Assembly: GCF_947172395.1 (NCBI RefSeq)
Contig: NC_069090.1
Location: 11,600,226 to 11,664,225 of the forward strand
From: Bicyclus anynana
Lineage: Eukaryota > Arthropoda > Insecta > Lepidoptera > Nymphalidae
DNA length: 64,000 nucleotides
Direction: 5' to 3'
Positions 31,441 to 42,560 of the stretch are shown piece by piece; within the stretch, counting starts at the first letter, position 1, and every line of letters starts with the position of its first letter. A program made the position numbers and the translations under genes. Under the pieces are notes generated by a model. That model made no database searches. It saw nothing but the letters and a program-made list of their open reading frames with translations, and was not told the DNA's origin.

Positions 31441-32023
31441 TTTTCTTTACGTTGCTCAACAACCGAGATTAGACCGGACAAACATACAAAAAGACAATTT
31501 TTTTTGAAAAGCTTGATTGTGTTTTAGTGTCACGTAAATTACTTACTAACAGTTGTTTTGAAATCACAGATAGACTTTATTCTGTCCTTAATCTTCATCA
31601 CTATCACGAAAAATATTACTAACGCATTCAAAATATTTTAAAATTCCATATCTTTGAAGCAGCACAAGTAAAAAGGTGTGGTCTCTTTTGTCAGCAGTTT
31701 TGATAACAATAAAAATTATTGGGACATTGGCACTTGATCAGAAACGAAAGAGAAAGTGCGAACGTAAGAAAGATCCGAACTGTGCGAGTGATGAATCAAT
31801 GACCATAACGATACGTTTTAATAAATAATTTTACTTCTCGCTTTTTTCAACCGTCAGTTTCACTTCCGTCTATCCACTTACATTTTTCTTTGTTGACAAG
31901 TTTACTCTCGAGGCACGAACATCGACTCGCTATTTTCTATTTTTTTCACAGTAATATTTGATAGAAAAAAGATGGCCCACATCGATTAGTGAAAAATCAT
32001 TTTTTCACTGTACAGGCCAGCGC
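31441..32023. other. No gene seen
   Basis: AT-rich, unrecognised. Confidence 0.4.
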
Positions 32024-32250
32024 TTGACCGCAATCATGTAAGGAATGATACAGGCTATGGTCAAACGCACTTATCTAGAAAGTGTCAACACATTTTTTAA
32101 ATTATTCATTAGCGTTCTACTAGATTGAAAAAAAATATTTTATAGGTATTTTTTGAGATATGACTACATAAAAGGTTTAATTTTTAAATATTTTTTTGAC
32201 AATACAAGCTAAACGCTATCTATCGGCCATGGTGGTCTACATTTTAACTG
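32024..32250 (+). repeat. Unclassified interspersed repeat
   Basis: GGCCAGCGCTTGACCGCAAT then AGGCTATGGTCAAACGCACT, followed by GCTAAACGCTATCTATCGGC. It resembles lepidopteran repeats in wording, but no ends could be defined. Confidence 0.4.
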
Positions 32251-33650
32251 TTTTATGACGTCACGTAAACACTAAACCTTAACCAAATTGATATACTTCG
32301 AACCCGTATTCCACGCACTACACGAAATTAATATTGTTCATATTAAATGCCCATGTGTGTAGTAAAGTAATATACATGGTGGTAGGCAAAACGGAAGCTG
32401 GAAGGGTATTCCATAACTTCGCAGAGGGAATAAGGAATGAAGAGCCAAAACTTTGCATTAGTCTACAATAAAATTATTGGAAACAATTAATTAATGTTTT
32501 ATTCCTATTTTTCCATTGGATTCAAATGCATTCTCGACTAGTTGCTCATAGCAGTTATATGAAAACTTGTTCTTAAAATAAACTACGGATATTGCCAAAT
32601 CCGATAAAAGTCTTGATTGATTTGGAACGGATACTACAAGTTGTTAGTTTGCTTAACAGACATTTTTGTTGCATAAATACTGCTCCGATTATAGAGCAAG
32701 TTATTGCACTTTCGCTCTTCGATACATAATTATTTAATTAATATCAATATAATAAACAATAAATCAACCAAATTTCTATGAATTTTAAGACGGTGAAATA
32801 ATTTTTAACCACTTTAAAATATGGTGTTATTCACTGCGTACAGTATATATTTTTATTATTTTTGCAACGTTATTTTGTAAACAACAACAGTGGATATATT
32901 TCTCCCTCCCGTACCTCTTTTACCTTCTATCATACTTGGATGATTAAGTATAAAAGGTCATATTGTTTCATCTGTTTTCATATGATCGAGAATTTTCAGC
33001 ACTGAACTTGCAATTACTTACCATAGATATGCAGATAAATGTCATAGAGAAGGTCATTTTAAAAAGTAAATTCAAGTCTTTTCCCATCCCATCCTTTGCC
33101 GATCCGTTTCCCAATAACTTTTTTTTCAAGAATAATAAGATTCTTATAACCAATCTTCCCTATTCCCCTCCACAAATGAAAAGGCTGGAATAGTGATTGA
33201 TGCGACTATAGACTCATAAGGAATTCACACACAAGACTTCTTGGCTTTTATATGCTGATCCCATATCCGTGATGTTATTGAGGTGGTTCTTTTTACTAAT
33301 TAATTATTTTTAATCTTTATCTGTTCGCACACGACAATTTTCCCGATTTCCCGTGAAATAACAGTATTTGAATGCTCCAAGTCTCTGCAGACCGGCTAGT
33401 ATTACATTACATGCAATCGCTATCGGCACTCAAGCCTGTCCTACTGTACTAGTAACAAGGCAGATGAAAGTAAGCCGCTTGCCCACCACTTCCGCTATAG
33501 GAAGTTGCGTCATCGCAAATGGACAAGTGTAACGAATGCTGCCAATATTATATTGTTGCTCACTAAACCGGTGGAGTTCTAAACTAAAGGACATTACACC
33601 ATTTGGTCTAAGAATCAATTAACTTTTAATACGAGTATCATAAGAGCAAG
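32251..33650. other. No gene recognised
   Basis: Short frames on both strands at 32963-33193 and 33430-33618 have no known domain. GGAAGCTGGAAGGGTATTCC (32390) may be a repeat fragment. Confidence 0.4.
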
Positions 33651-33850
33651 TTTTTTTAACCCCAAAACAAAAAGTGGGGTGTTATAAGTTTTATATAGTT
33701 GTCTGTCTGTCTATCAGTCAGTCTGTCTGTGGCACCATAGCTCCCGAACGGATGATGCGATTTCAATTTAGTTTTTTTATATGAAAGGTGACTTATGGGC
33801 GAGTGTTTTTAGACGATGTTTAATGAAAATCGGTGCCTTTGTGAATGGAA
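33651..33850 (+). repeat. Unclassified repeat with GTCTGTCT tract
   Basis: TTTTTTTAACCCCAAAACAA, GTTGTCTGTCTGTCTATCAG, CATAGCTCCCGAACGGATGA. Its wording is typical of widespread lepidopteran repeats; ends undefined. Confidence 0.45.
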
Positions 33851-33982
33851 TTACTGTTGATTCCCAGTTTCTGATATTTTGTGTTTTACAAACACAAAAT
33901 TAAGATTGCACCTGCATTTATACATATACCTAAACCTTATTTAATGGTAATACTTGAAACGTAATCCAATGATAATAACTAC

Positions 33983-34032
33983 AATTAACTAATTCATTAA
34001 TAATTAACCAATAATTAACTAATTCATTAATA
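33983..34032 (+). repeat. 30-bp tandem duplication
   Basis: AATTAACTAATTCATTAATA occurs at 33983 and again 30 bp later at 34013. Confidence 0.85.
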
Positions 34033-35338
34033 GACGATACAAATTCATTGTTTTAAACATTACTTTGTTTTGTAAAACTTCCTAGCTACAGCTAAGCACT
34101 TACGATAGCAAATATTTCTAAGAATTTTTTTCTCGCTAATTCGAAAACGCTCTGATTATAGTACCGTTTTATCTCAATTTCATGCTATTTAACTCCGCTG
34201 TCATTATAAATACACCGAGAGCAAGTGTACAAATAACTGCAGTAATTAATTCAAATAATAAATTAAAAGAATATGCCAGGAAAAATCTCCTTCCATGTAA
34301 TTAAAAATTACAGGCACACTTATTTAGGTTGACAGTTACTGAATAGTGCATTGTACGAATTATTTATTACGTATTCTAAACATGTGCTAATGCTCTGCAG
34401 GTTAATTCAGTATTTTTGACGCATGTTAGTTGACATATACAAAATTGAGATTCTATTTAACAAATGTCGTCCGGTGCCTACTGGTGGATATTATACATTA
34501 GCTAGATAACGTTTCTCAAATTGATTTGAAGTTTATTTTAAAAGGTTGATAATGAAGTCCAAAATAGTGAATAGGCCAGCTGTTGTGGATGGTTTTCCAC
34601 TTTTTAACAACTGAAGTACTACAAAAAGCTGTTGATTACTATTACCAGTAACATACACTTCTTAAATGCAAAATAGCACCGCCTATCCCAAAGACAAAAT
34701 TTTTAAAATTTGTATAATTTGTACGAATAGTGCCTACCCTATTTAAAACATCATTCACGCCACTATTATTATTATCACTCATCGATGATGCAAATTTAAG
34801 GACAACAAAAAATATTTTCTTCTTCATCATATTTTTTTTCTTTGTAGGATTTTATTTTGCAATTAATAACAAAAAATGTATTATGTCCTTATTTACAAAG
34901 ATTGTATGTAGGCACAAATACCAATGTATACTATGTAATACAACCAGCATATAGCCTTGACCGTGTTTGTGTTCATAATTAATTTAGTTGATCTATTGAC
35001 AAACATTCAATCAATTCAATCTAAAATGATCAGACGTTTATCGCTACATCAACTTTGTGCAGATCAAGATTGAAGATGAAGTCATTAATTAAAATAAGCA
35101 CTGTATAAGACATACCAGATGTTAAAACACAGACATTCTGTCTCTATCAATAACGAATATATTTTCATTATAGTGCCTTTAATAATTATGTTAAAACTAT
35201 TCGAAATAATTACCTTGAAGCAATTTAATGTTATTAGGCACAATTAACGATTGAGTTATTATACTAATAGCTTATAGAAAATGGCGGATTTTCCGGCAAA
35301 TGATATAAGGAAGTGTCATCCAGTAATAAATATTTAAG
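34033..35338. other. No gene seen
   Basis: AT-rich, no repeats or domains recognised. Confidence 0.45.
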
Positions 35339-35349
35339 ATTGTAAAGTT

Positions 35350-35509
35350 GCCTCCACTGATGACAGAAGGGCTGGCTCATTATTAGCGCAAAGAACTTAT
35401 TTGTATGTCAAACGCGGAAATTCAGTCAATATTCTTGCCTCCATTCCACGTCATGAAGTTATTAGGATAAGTTAGCTCAAGTTTCCTTTAGCTTTCTTTA
35501 TCAATAAAA
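35350..35509 (+). mobile_element. 5'-truncated LINE 3' end (RISLAVQRGN family), copy 1
   Basis: A 160-bp insertion bounded by ATTGTAAAGTT (35339-35349) and ATTATAAAGTT (35510-35520), one mismatch. It reads TDDRRAGSLLAQRTYLYVKR then GNSVNILASIPRHE, stop soon after, then TATCAATAAAAA. Same family as 41368 and 57940. Confidence 0.82.
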
Positions 35510-35561
35510 ATTATAAAGTTTGGTACAAACTTGCTTATCAAACTTACAAACGATTTAAAGG

Positions 35562-35712
35562 TAAAGTCCTTTTCATGAAAGAAGTTCTCCAGACGCGGCG
35601 TCAATGTCTTAATTGCGCTCATTGTCATCTGGTAATGGCAGTCTTATTGTCATTTGTGTAAGGCGCTGTCAATTTTAGTTCAGGTTATAGCCGCGAGACT
35701 TCTATCATGAAC
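35562..35712 (+). mobile_element. Family D MITE, complete
   Basis: Left AAGTCCTTTTCATGAAAGAA; right GAGACTTCTATCATGAACA, its inverted counterpart. About 150 bp. This copy shows the uninterrupted structure of the element at 22703. Confidence 0.82.
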
Positions 35713-35769
35713 AGACGATCAAATTGTTTGACAAATACGTTTGGTATGACAAAATGTATCGTTACGGGG

Positions 35770-35834
35770 TCTATATGACAGTTCTGTATTTAAAACGGTC
35801 TGAAGCCGTTTTAAATACAGAACTGTCATATAGA
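35770..35834. repeat. 29-bp perfect hairpin, 7-nt loop
   Basis: Positions 35770-35798 (TCTATATGACAGTTCTG...) are the exact complement of 35806-35834. No family known. Confidence 0.93.
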
Positions 35835-36201
35835 GCACAGATACACAATAGAATGAAACTACTCGTAAAAACTACCTTCCTTGGGTGGTTGGGTAAAAAT
35901 AACTTTTATCTTTTACATATTACGCTAATTACGGTAACTTTCATTGCGCGCCAAGTTCTCGTACAACTTTTTTCGCTCGCAGACAATAAACGAAACCGAT
36001 TTCACGATACCACCCGCGCGGATCACACGTAAGTTTACACGCTTCAGTGGCGGGCAAATGTACGATTTCGAACTGTTGGTCTGAGATCCGGCAGTAGAAA
36101 TATATATTTTGTATGCCGGATCTCGTACTATGTGAGTGGTAGGCGAGACGGTAGAAATGTCGTATTGTAGCTCATTAATTACGTACATATCCGAATTAAA
36201 T
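35835..36201. other. No gene seen
   Basis: Contains GATCCGGCAGTAGAAATATA and TATGCCGGATCTCGTACTAT, a loose inverted pair at 36088-36128; otherwise unrecognised. Confidence 0.4.
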
Positions 36202-36425
36202 GCCTCGTTGTTTCAGTGGTTAGCCTATTCAGATTATGAGGTCCTGGTATCAAATGAAATTCTGAGCTTTCCTCTAAGCAATTTTAAGTAATAATTTTCA
36301 ACCCGGAGTTAGGCAGTTGGTGCTATTATGGATGCCTTGGAGAGCACGTTAAACTGTCGTACCCGGTCACTAGCATTGACTTCTGGCCGTGGCTGTTTAA
36401 GATTAAAACATTAACGTCTAAACTC
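36202..36425 (+). mobile_element. SINE-like repeat, family 4
   Basis: Head TGCCTCGTTGTTTCAGTGGT with TGAGGTCCTGGTATCAAATG (decayed B box); body GATGCCTTGGAGAGCACGTT and GTCGTACCCGGTCACTAGC. Confidence 0.65.
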
Positions 36426-36513
36426 TATATCCTCTGCCCTATAAGGATAGAGAGACCTTCCCCCCTAGACAAGTGGCACGTCGATTCTCTTAGCTAGGGG
36501 GGCAGGAAGGCTC

Positions 36514-36661
36514 ATTCTGTAACGATGTTTTGTATATCTTGCATGTGCGATTTTCGAGTTCACCTCTCTCTCTCTCTCTTAACAGGATTCTTTAGAAAGA
36601 GAAAGATCTAGACCAATTCGAAACTCGCACTTGCGAGTAATGCAAAACATCGTCACAGAAT
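36514..36661. mobile_element. Small inverted-repeat element with internal (CT)n
   Basis: Left ATTCTGTAACGATGTTTTG and right CAAAACATCGTCACAGAAT are inverted. Inner arms GTGCGATTTTCGAGTT and AATTCGAAACTCGCAC. A (CT) run at 36558-36579 pairs with AAGAGAAAG. Confidence 0.7.
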
Positions 36662-37482
36662 AGTCCTCCTGATCCTGTAGTGAGCCGTTACATTTAGTTA
36701 ATAATGATGATGATGAAAATGAAGATTTGAAACCAACCATAAAAATAGACGAATAGAAATGGAGCGCGTGATGTTTTCGTCGTTGTAACCGCGCATATTT
36801 TGCGCATATGATATAATTACCTACCATCAATGATAACGTAATCTTGGAGAGTTACTTAATCCCTCGATTCCGGTCGTAGCAACCGTTACAGAGCCAAATA
36901 TGATCCACCGGAATCCGTATTTAAGTTAGGGATTTATACTGAAAATCCTAAAATATACTTCAAGGTCTCCAGTACAATTTTAACCGCTTCTTTTATAAGC
37001 AATTTTCATTTCGTTGGACTTAAAAAGTTGGAGTTCTTTCTATTGTTTAGAATCTTCACTTTACAAAGGTATGCAAACAGTCAGTACCTCATGGATTCAG
37101 GTATCGAGGGTCCGTTTGTAATTCCTAGGTGAATTAAATTATGGCTTTACACACGTGACACCGTTCGCTAACTAAGCTTCACGCCAAACTGCTCCCTACC
37201 ACGGGTGATTAAATACGTAAATCGCTTGCCAGTATAACACTTAGGTGTCGTGACTTGTGAGAACAATAAGCTATTATTCTAGCATCGGATTGCGGACGGA
37301 AGGTAACCCATGTTGGAAGCATCTGACAATGGATGTATGGATGTTAGTTTTTTGCCCCAGTTCCGTCTGCGTACATAATTGGTACTAATTAGGTGGCGCG
37401 TGCGTACTAGGATCCTGTGGCACAGTGACTTGAATAATCAGAAGGCTTTATGTACCTACATAATTAAAATAAAATAATTACA
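36662..37482. other. No gene; short GATGAT tail remnant
   Basis: GTAGTGAGCCGTTACATTTA then AATAATGATGATGATGA (36677-36716) looks like the 3' end of a GAT-tailed SINE or LINE. The rest is unrecognised. Confidence 0.45.
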
Positions 37483-37680
37483 ATAATATTATAAAGAGGT
37501 AAAGTTCGTCGTATTGCAAGGGTCTTGCAAAGGTATAATCTCTGGATCTACTAAACCGATTTTGAAAATTGTTTACCATTAGAAAGCGACGTTATTTAGC
37601 TAAGCATAAGCTATATTTTATCCCCTTATTATCACAGGAATTTCAATTACGCAGATGAAACCGTGGGGCGCCGGTTAATA
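37483..37680 (+). mobile_element. Helitron-like element, third type
   Basis: AATATTATAAAGAGGTAAAG, GATCTACTAAACCGATTTTG, end GATGAAACCGTGGGGCGCCG then GTTAATA in place of CTAGT. Confidence 0.6.
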
Positions 37681-37705
37681 ACTAAATAAACTAGCTTTTG
37701 CCTAC

Positions 37706-37850
37706 TTATCATTATCATTATCATCATTGTCATCAGCCAATGTTTTTTTTAATTTTCATTAATTGACTACTCTAGGGACTCCAGGAGATCTCGCCTATAG
37801 GAGAGAGGAGTCTCTCCTATAGATGAGGGGTGTCTTAAAGCTTATTTCCA
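37706..37850 (-). repeat. GAT-tailed retroelement remnant with a 12-bp hairpin
   Basis: Minus-strand (TGA)n tail (37706-37733). At 37795-37822 CTATAGGAGAGA pairs with TCTCTCCTATAG across GGAG. Confidence 0.5.
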
Positions 37851-38134
37851 CTTAATTTTCATATTAATATTGTTTGAAACAGTAAAGTTTACTGCCATTT
37901 GGCCAATGATACTAAGATATGCGGCACGAGATAACGAGACAAGCTTGTCTACATAAAGCTCTTTATTTCGTCCCACCACAACAAAAGAGAAGAGATAAGA
38001 GAACTTTGTTTTTATCAATATCTTACGTTACAAACGCAGACAATTATCTCTTTACGTGCACCCACAAAACAGACGGCTTAACGAGTCTAATGTAATTTTC
38101 TTTTTTAAAAGAAAAAAAATCACAATATCATTAC

Positions 38135-38202
38135 AGTGGGTCTCGAACCTAGGTCACTATGATCCAAAGTCGTATAGAACAACCATTGGACCAACGAGGC
38201 AA
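38135..38202 (-). repeat. tRNA-like SINE head, family 4
   Basis: The minus strand reads GCCTCGTTGGTCCAATGGTT, then CCTAGGTTCGAGACCC. No intact tRNA fold. Confidence 0.6.
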
Positions 38203-38487
38203 TCTATGTTATGGTTTAAAAGGTATACGCTAATAGTACTCTAATAGGCGTCTGACCCGACGCATCTACGTTCTACGTGGTTGCGATTAACCAAGGTTGC
38301 GGCTGTGTGGTTACGTAACCGTTAACTGTCACCGTAACGGTAGGTTGTAGGCAGTAACGGTAGATAGATGCTTGTACGTTATTAGTTCATATATTTGCTA
38401 TGAAATGCTAACACTAAAGGAGACCGACAATTTTTCATACATTGCTGGGTAGGCGAAACGGTTTTTAGATTTGATTAATAAACCGTT

Positions 38488-38908
38488 CATCATCATCATC
38501 ATCATCATACTAGCCAATAAACTGCAGGGCATAGGCCTTGTGTAGGGACTTCCAAACATCACGATCCTGAGCCGCCTGCATCCAACAAGTAGGTGCGACT
38601 CGCTTGATGTCGTTAGCCCACCTGGTGAGTGTGTCGACCAACACTGCGATTGCCATTCCAGCACCTTGGAAACCCAACATCCATGGGCTCTTCGAGCTAT
38701 ATGGTCCCGCCCATTGACACTGCAGCTTCGTGACTCGTTGAGCTATGTCAGTGACTTTGGTTCTTCTGTGGATCTCCTCATTTCTGATTCGATCACGCAG
38801 AGATATTCCGAGTAAAGCTCGTTCTATCGCCAGCTGTGTGACTCTGAGCCGTCTTATGAGGCCCAATAGTTACCGACCAAGTCTCGGAACCATAAGTCCT
38901 CACTGATG
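38488..38908 (-). mobile_element. 5'-truncated RTE-like LINE insertion, copy 2
   Basis: Minus-strand insertion with (ATC)n at its 3' end (38488-38508), bounded by AACCGTT at 38481-38487 and 38909-38915. Confidence 0.85.
38510..38866 (-). pseudogene. RTE-type endonuclease-reverse transcriptase, C-terminal fragment
   Basis: The minus strand reads GLIRRLRVTQLAIERALLGI, SLRDRIRNEEIHRRTKVTDI and AQRVTKLQCQWAG. It loses frame near 38700 and regains it at ANDIKRVAPTCWMQAAQDRD. Upstream of the frame start, in another frame, YGSETWSVTIG is readable, so a frameshift lies near 38866. Part of the RTE insertion; non-functional. Confidence 0.85.
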
Positions 38909-38915
38909 AACCGTT

Positions 38916-39868
38916 ACAATGTCCAAATTAGTCTTACTTAAATAGTTTTTAGTTTGGTTTTTCATTTCAATTTAATTGACAGTTGCATAATCATGATATG
39001 GGCAAGTATCTACTTTATAAAGTACACGATATCGACACAAGTTTCAAAAATATTAAAAATTAATTCAAATTGGTGATTTTGATTTATTAAAATAAAGGAT
39101 TTTCGTCATATTTTATTTTGTAACAAGCTAGGCCCAAAATGGCCGGTCTCCTTTCTTATTTTTTTTTATTATTGGTAACTATTTTTTTCGTTTGCATTTT
39201 CAAAGCACTTTGAATTTTTTGGAAACCTGGTTTTCGGTTTAATATAATTTTTCACAGACGTAAATAGGCTAGTAGAATATAAAGGCGTTTTATCAATCAC
39301 TTGTTTATTGCATAGGTTTATTAACTTATTTTGACCTTGATATTTAAATTAGAACTTTAAGGTCAATAATAATTGCATTATTGATTGAGGTCAATTTTAT
39401 TATAGAACCTATGTCTGATTAATTAAAATAATTTGCATAATTAGGAATTCATTAGGACGAAATATGTTTAGGTTTTTAATGGAATATTTTGCAGTACCTT
39501 TCCGAGCACAATGCTATTCGATATTTCTACAATGTATTTACTTGATAACGTCTCAGGTACAGTTAAGAAACCCTTACTTGGCAACCTAGGAGTTATTGGG
39601 TTCGATTGCCAGCATGGAAATTCGGATTCGCAGTCACATCGCAGGGGTAACTTATCGTAGAGTAAAACTTCCCGGACTAAATATGGCCTATACCTACAAC
39701 CAGTTTTGACGCACAAGATTGTTAAACATTTAATGAAAAATTTAGTTTCATACATTTTGTAACGATAAGTTAATTGAAATTTTTTTGAAAAAAAAAACAG
39801 TAACATCTTATTTGCAAAAAATATATATAAGTTACAAAAAATAATTCAGTGATCTCGAAAAAAGATTC
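38916..39868. other. No gene seen
   Basis: AT-rich. GGAGTTATTGGGTTCGATTG (39588) is B box-like only. Confidence 0.4.
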
Positions 39869-39908
39869 CGACGAATTGATAACCTCCTCCTTTTTTGAAG
39901 TCAGTTAA
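39869..39908 (-). repeat. Family E MITE end
   Basis: GACGAATTGATAACCTCCTC then TTTTTTGAAGTCAGTTAA. Confidence 0.6.
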
Positions 39909-40708
39909 AAAGAAACGATCGATTCTAAATTACTTTCTTGAAAATAAATAATAGTTAAACAAAAACTATGATTGACAATTTCGCTTTACGATTACGTGTT
40001 TATCCATTGAAAGTATCAAAATTATTATCAAAGGAGACATGTTGATTACTCGGTCGCTTTCCGAAAATTAATGTTTTTTTTTGTTTTTTAATTTCATGAA
40101 TGTGAAATGAACAAGGACACAGAAATGTCAAACAAGTTTGGTGGATTTGTCTTGACGCATTTATCGAGTAGATAACCCAGCTTAATAATTTGAAGCTACA
40201 ATAAATAAACCGAAAATATCCACATTATTTATCCTTTTTCTTTTTTCAAAAACAATGATTTTACGTGATCGCTTCTCGCCACCTCAAAACCAATGTTTCC
40301 CAAGCCAAAACTGACCACAACCGATGTTTTTTTTTCACCGCAAAGGACAATAACCTCTTTCAAAATTGGGCAAACAGCCAAGGTTGAATTCCACTCTGTG
40401 TATTATACAGTTATAAACGATATACAATTGCTTATTCGGCAAATGCTTGCGTCACCCGTCAACCCACCGTGTAACGCCTTGGTGGGTTACGCGCTGTCGA
40501 GCTTCTGTAAAAGAAACCAACGACCTTTGTGTGCGAATAGCTGATCCGTGAGTAACAGAAGTGGGAGAAAATTATGAATTGCTATTATCATGACCAAGGT
40601 CATTGACAGTCACAAAAACTGAGTGGAAAGGTGTGGGTAGGTTTGTTTAGGTCCGATGAGTAGGCATTTTTTGATTGTGTATTGTTCTAGCTAGGCAAAA
40701 TACTAGGC
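39909..40708. other. No gene seen
   Basis: A small hairpin AACCCACC/GGTGGGTT at 40461-40488; otherwise unrecognised. Confidence 0.4.
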
Positions 40709-40800
40709 CTAATGCCTCGTTGATCCAATGGTTGATCTATGTAGATTCTGACCACGAAATCGTATGGACTTGAGCCGTGGTCCAAGCTAAGAAATAGTGA
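40709..40800 (+). repeat. tRNA-like SINE fragment, family 4
   Basis: ATGCCTCGTTGATCCAATGG at the head; the B box is decayed. Confidence 0.5.
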
Positions 40801-41101
40801 GCTATAAAGAAAGAAGCATTATATAAATTTTCGAAATCTAACACGATACTATAAATGGAGAGAAATATACACAAATTGGAGTTCTATTTTTGATTATACA
40901 AATCTCCGAATTGACTTTAATTCTTTTGAAATAATATTCATTCTCTCCCAAGAAATGCAACACTAATATGGGTAATAATGGCGGATCGATGACGTTTTCA
41001 ATGCAATAATCGATTTGACGTTTGCTATCAATTGTCATGTCACAGTAGCTTTATGGACGCCATCTTGATTTATCTCGAAAACTAGGGTTTTAATTGCATG
41101 T

Positions 41102-41105
<4 letters not shown>

Positions 41106-41152
<47 letters not shown>
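41106..41152 (+). repeat. (CA)n microsatellite
   Basis: About 22 uninterrupted CA units, ending CGCAC. Confidence 0.97.
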
Positions 41153-41155
<3 letters not shown>

Positions 41156-41257
41156 TAACATGCACACAAAATTATTAATTATAAACTTTTTTTTTCCAGT
41201 ATTGTATTTTTAAGATCCTTTTGAATATTGTATGTAGCATATGTACCCAGGGAAGTC

Positions 41258-41346
41258 ACTGGCTTACCTAGTTTAAGGGCCAGGACGTCATTGCTATTTA
41301 TGTACTGAGTTATTCAAATAAAACAATTCTTATTCTTATTCTTAAT
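41258..41346 (+). repeat. LINE 3' end with TTCTTA tail
   Basis: GGGAAGTCACTGGCTTACCT, ATTCAAATAAAACAATTCTT, then (ATTCTT)n. The simple repeat directly after AATAAA-like sequence suggests the 3' tail of a non-LTR element. Confidence 0.5.
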
Positions 41347-41367
41347 TTTATTTCTTTCTTTTTAATT

Positions 41368-42024
41368 TTTTTTTTTTTTTTTGAAATAAAAATTCTTTAT
41401 TCAATTTTATAAAGTTTTACAATAATATTAAAACTACGTACCTAAATATCTATAACAACATATTATAAAAATTAAAAAGAAAATATACTAAATTTAAATT
41501 ATATCTAAAGGCTCAGGCGTCGTAGAATTCGTCCGAATCGACGATCATAGGTAGTGCCCAGAAGGCTGGCAGTATTGCCACGTTGTATGGCAATACTAAT
41601 TCTTTGGCCTAAATACAGGCCAGCCTTCTGGTCACGGGAGGTGTCGATTAAACGCTTTGCAATTTCTTTGTAAAGAAAGCGTATACTCGGACCCCACGGT
41701 CCTAGTGTTTCGACCGCAAACGGCTCAAATATGTAATCTCCGACGAGATTGCTATATTTGCGCCGCTTGAGAGTCTCTGCTGATGCAGCAGCAGCGCCCG
41801 CACATCTAATCGTGCCAGGAAGATGTGAAGGTGCAAGGGTGTCTACGCAAGTCGCGTCCCACACCAAATGCCTACCCATCTTCCATGGCATCAAAGACAT
41901 GCCGTCTGGTCTCTTACCATCGTCACGCGCCAAACCGTTAGGTTCCAAAACGGCTGGCACGCCGGCGGTGACAAGAGCACGACGTATGATGTCGTTCAGG
42001 CTAGCGTGCCGCGGAATACGGCCA
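41368..42024 (-). mobile_element. 5'-truncated poly-A LINE insertion (RISIAIQRGN family), copy 2
   Basis: Bounded by exact 12-bp repeats TTCTTTTTAATT at 41356-41367 and 42025-42036. On the minus strand it starts TGGCCGTATTCCGCGGCAC, encodes a C-terminal domain, stops, then ends with AATAAAGAATTTTTATTTC and an A run (41366-41382 on the plus strand as T). A complete 657-bp truncated retrotransposition event. Confidence 0.93.
41505..42024 (-). pseudogene. LINE polyprotein C-terminal domain, possible nuclease-like region
   Basis: The open minus-strand frame starts before any ATG: GRIPRHASLNDIIRRALVTA, GVPAVLEPNGLARDDGKRPD, GMSLMPWKMGRHLVWDATCV. It ends RISIAIQRGNTASLLGT and a diverged tail. Sequences of this type follow reverse transcriptases in many invertebrate elements (general knowledge). 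The arrangement DDGKRPDG, 15 residues, then DAT resembles the K/R-P-D...D motif of restriction-like endonucleases in R2-group LINEs. That link is inference. The copy is intact over this region but lacks the rest of the protein. Confidence 0.8.
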
Positions 42025-42036
42025 TTCTTTTTAATT

Positions 42037-42434
42037 AGTTACATTTTTTTACTTATTAAGATGTTAGTAAATTGCTTCTATTTTTTAAATTTTAATGATA
42101 CGGGGTACAAGAGTGGACCTGAAATGCACCATCTCCTTTCTACGCGATAACATTACAAAAAGATTTATTGCTCCTAATATACATACAAAAAAAAGTAATT
42201 ACTTCAACTAATTCACACCTCTACGCTATAGCTATACCAATAATTAAATGTGCTTAAAAACATTGTGTAAAGACAACAATGAGCTTTCGAGGCGTGTATG
42301 GGAACCTCATAACCGCTTGGCCTCGATGTCTCACGGCTTATTTCGGTGCTTCTCTAGTATTGTTCATTATTTCTTTTCACTATTTCATCAAACATAAGCT
42401 GATAATTTGCTAATGCTTGCGATTATTATCAAAT
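42037..42434. other. No gene seen
   Basis: AT-rich, unrecognised. Confidence 0.4.
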
Positions 42435-42560
42435 CTATACTTATAATATTATAAAGCTGAAGAGTTTGTTTGTTTGGTTGAACGCGCTAATCTTTGGAAC
42501 TACTGGTCCGATTTGAAAAATTCTTTCAGTGTTATATAGCCCATTTATCGAGGCAACATC
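42435..42560 (+). mobile_element. Lep1-like Helitron, 5' half
   Basis: TATACTTATAATATTATAAA, GCTGAAGAGTTTGTTTG, GGAACTACTGGTCCGATTTG, then CCATTTATCGAGGCAACATC where the body stops matching. No CTAGT. Confidence 0.68.

Noticed and set aside
35724..36032. 102-codon frame over the 35.8-kb hairpin
   Set aside because: Its sequence includes both arms of the palindrome; no domain.
41106..41152. (CA)n tract as regulatory Z-DNA
   Set aside because: Ordinary microsatellite; nothing in the context points to function.
41559..41630. Nested inverted repeats in the LINE fragment
   Set aside because: The arms fall on codons for conserved residues (KAG...SLL, IAIQRGN), so they may simply reflect the coding sequence.
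41749..42150. 133-codon plus-strand open frame
   Set aside because: It is antisense to the well-supported LINE C-terminal domain and crosses the insertion boundary.
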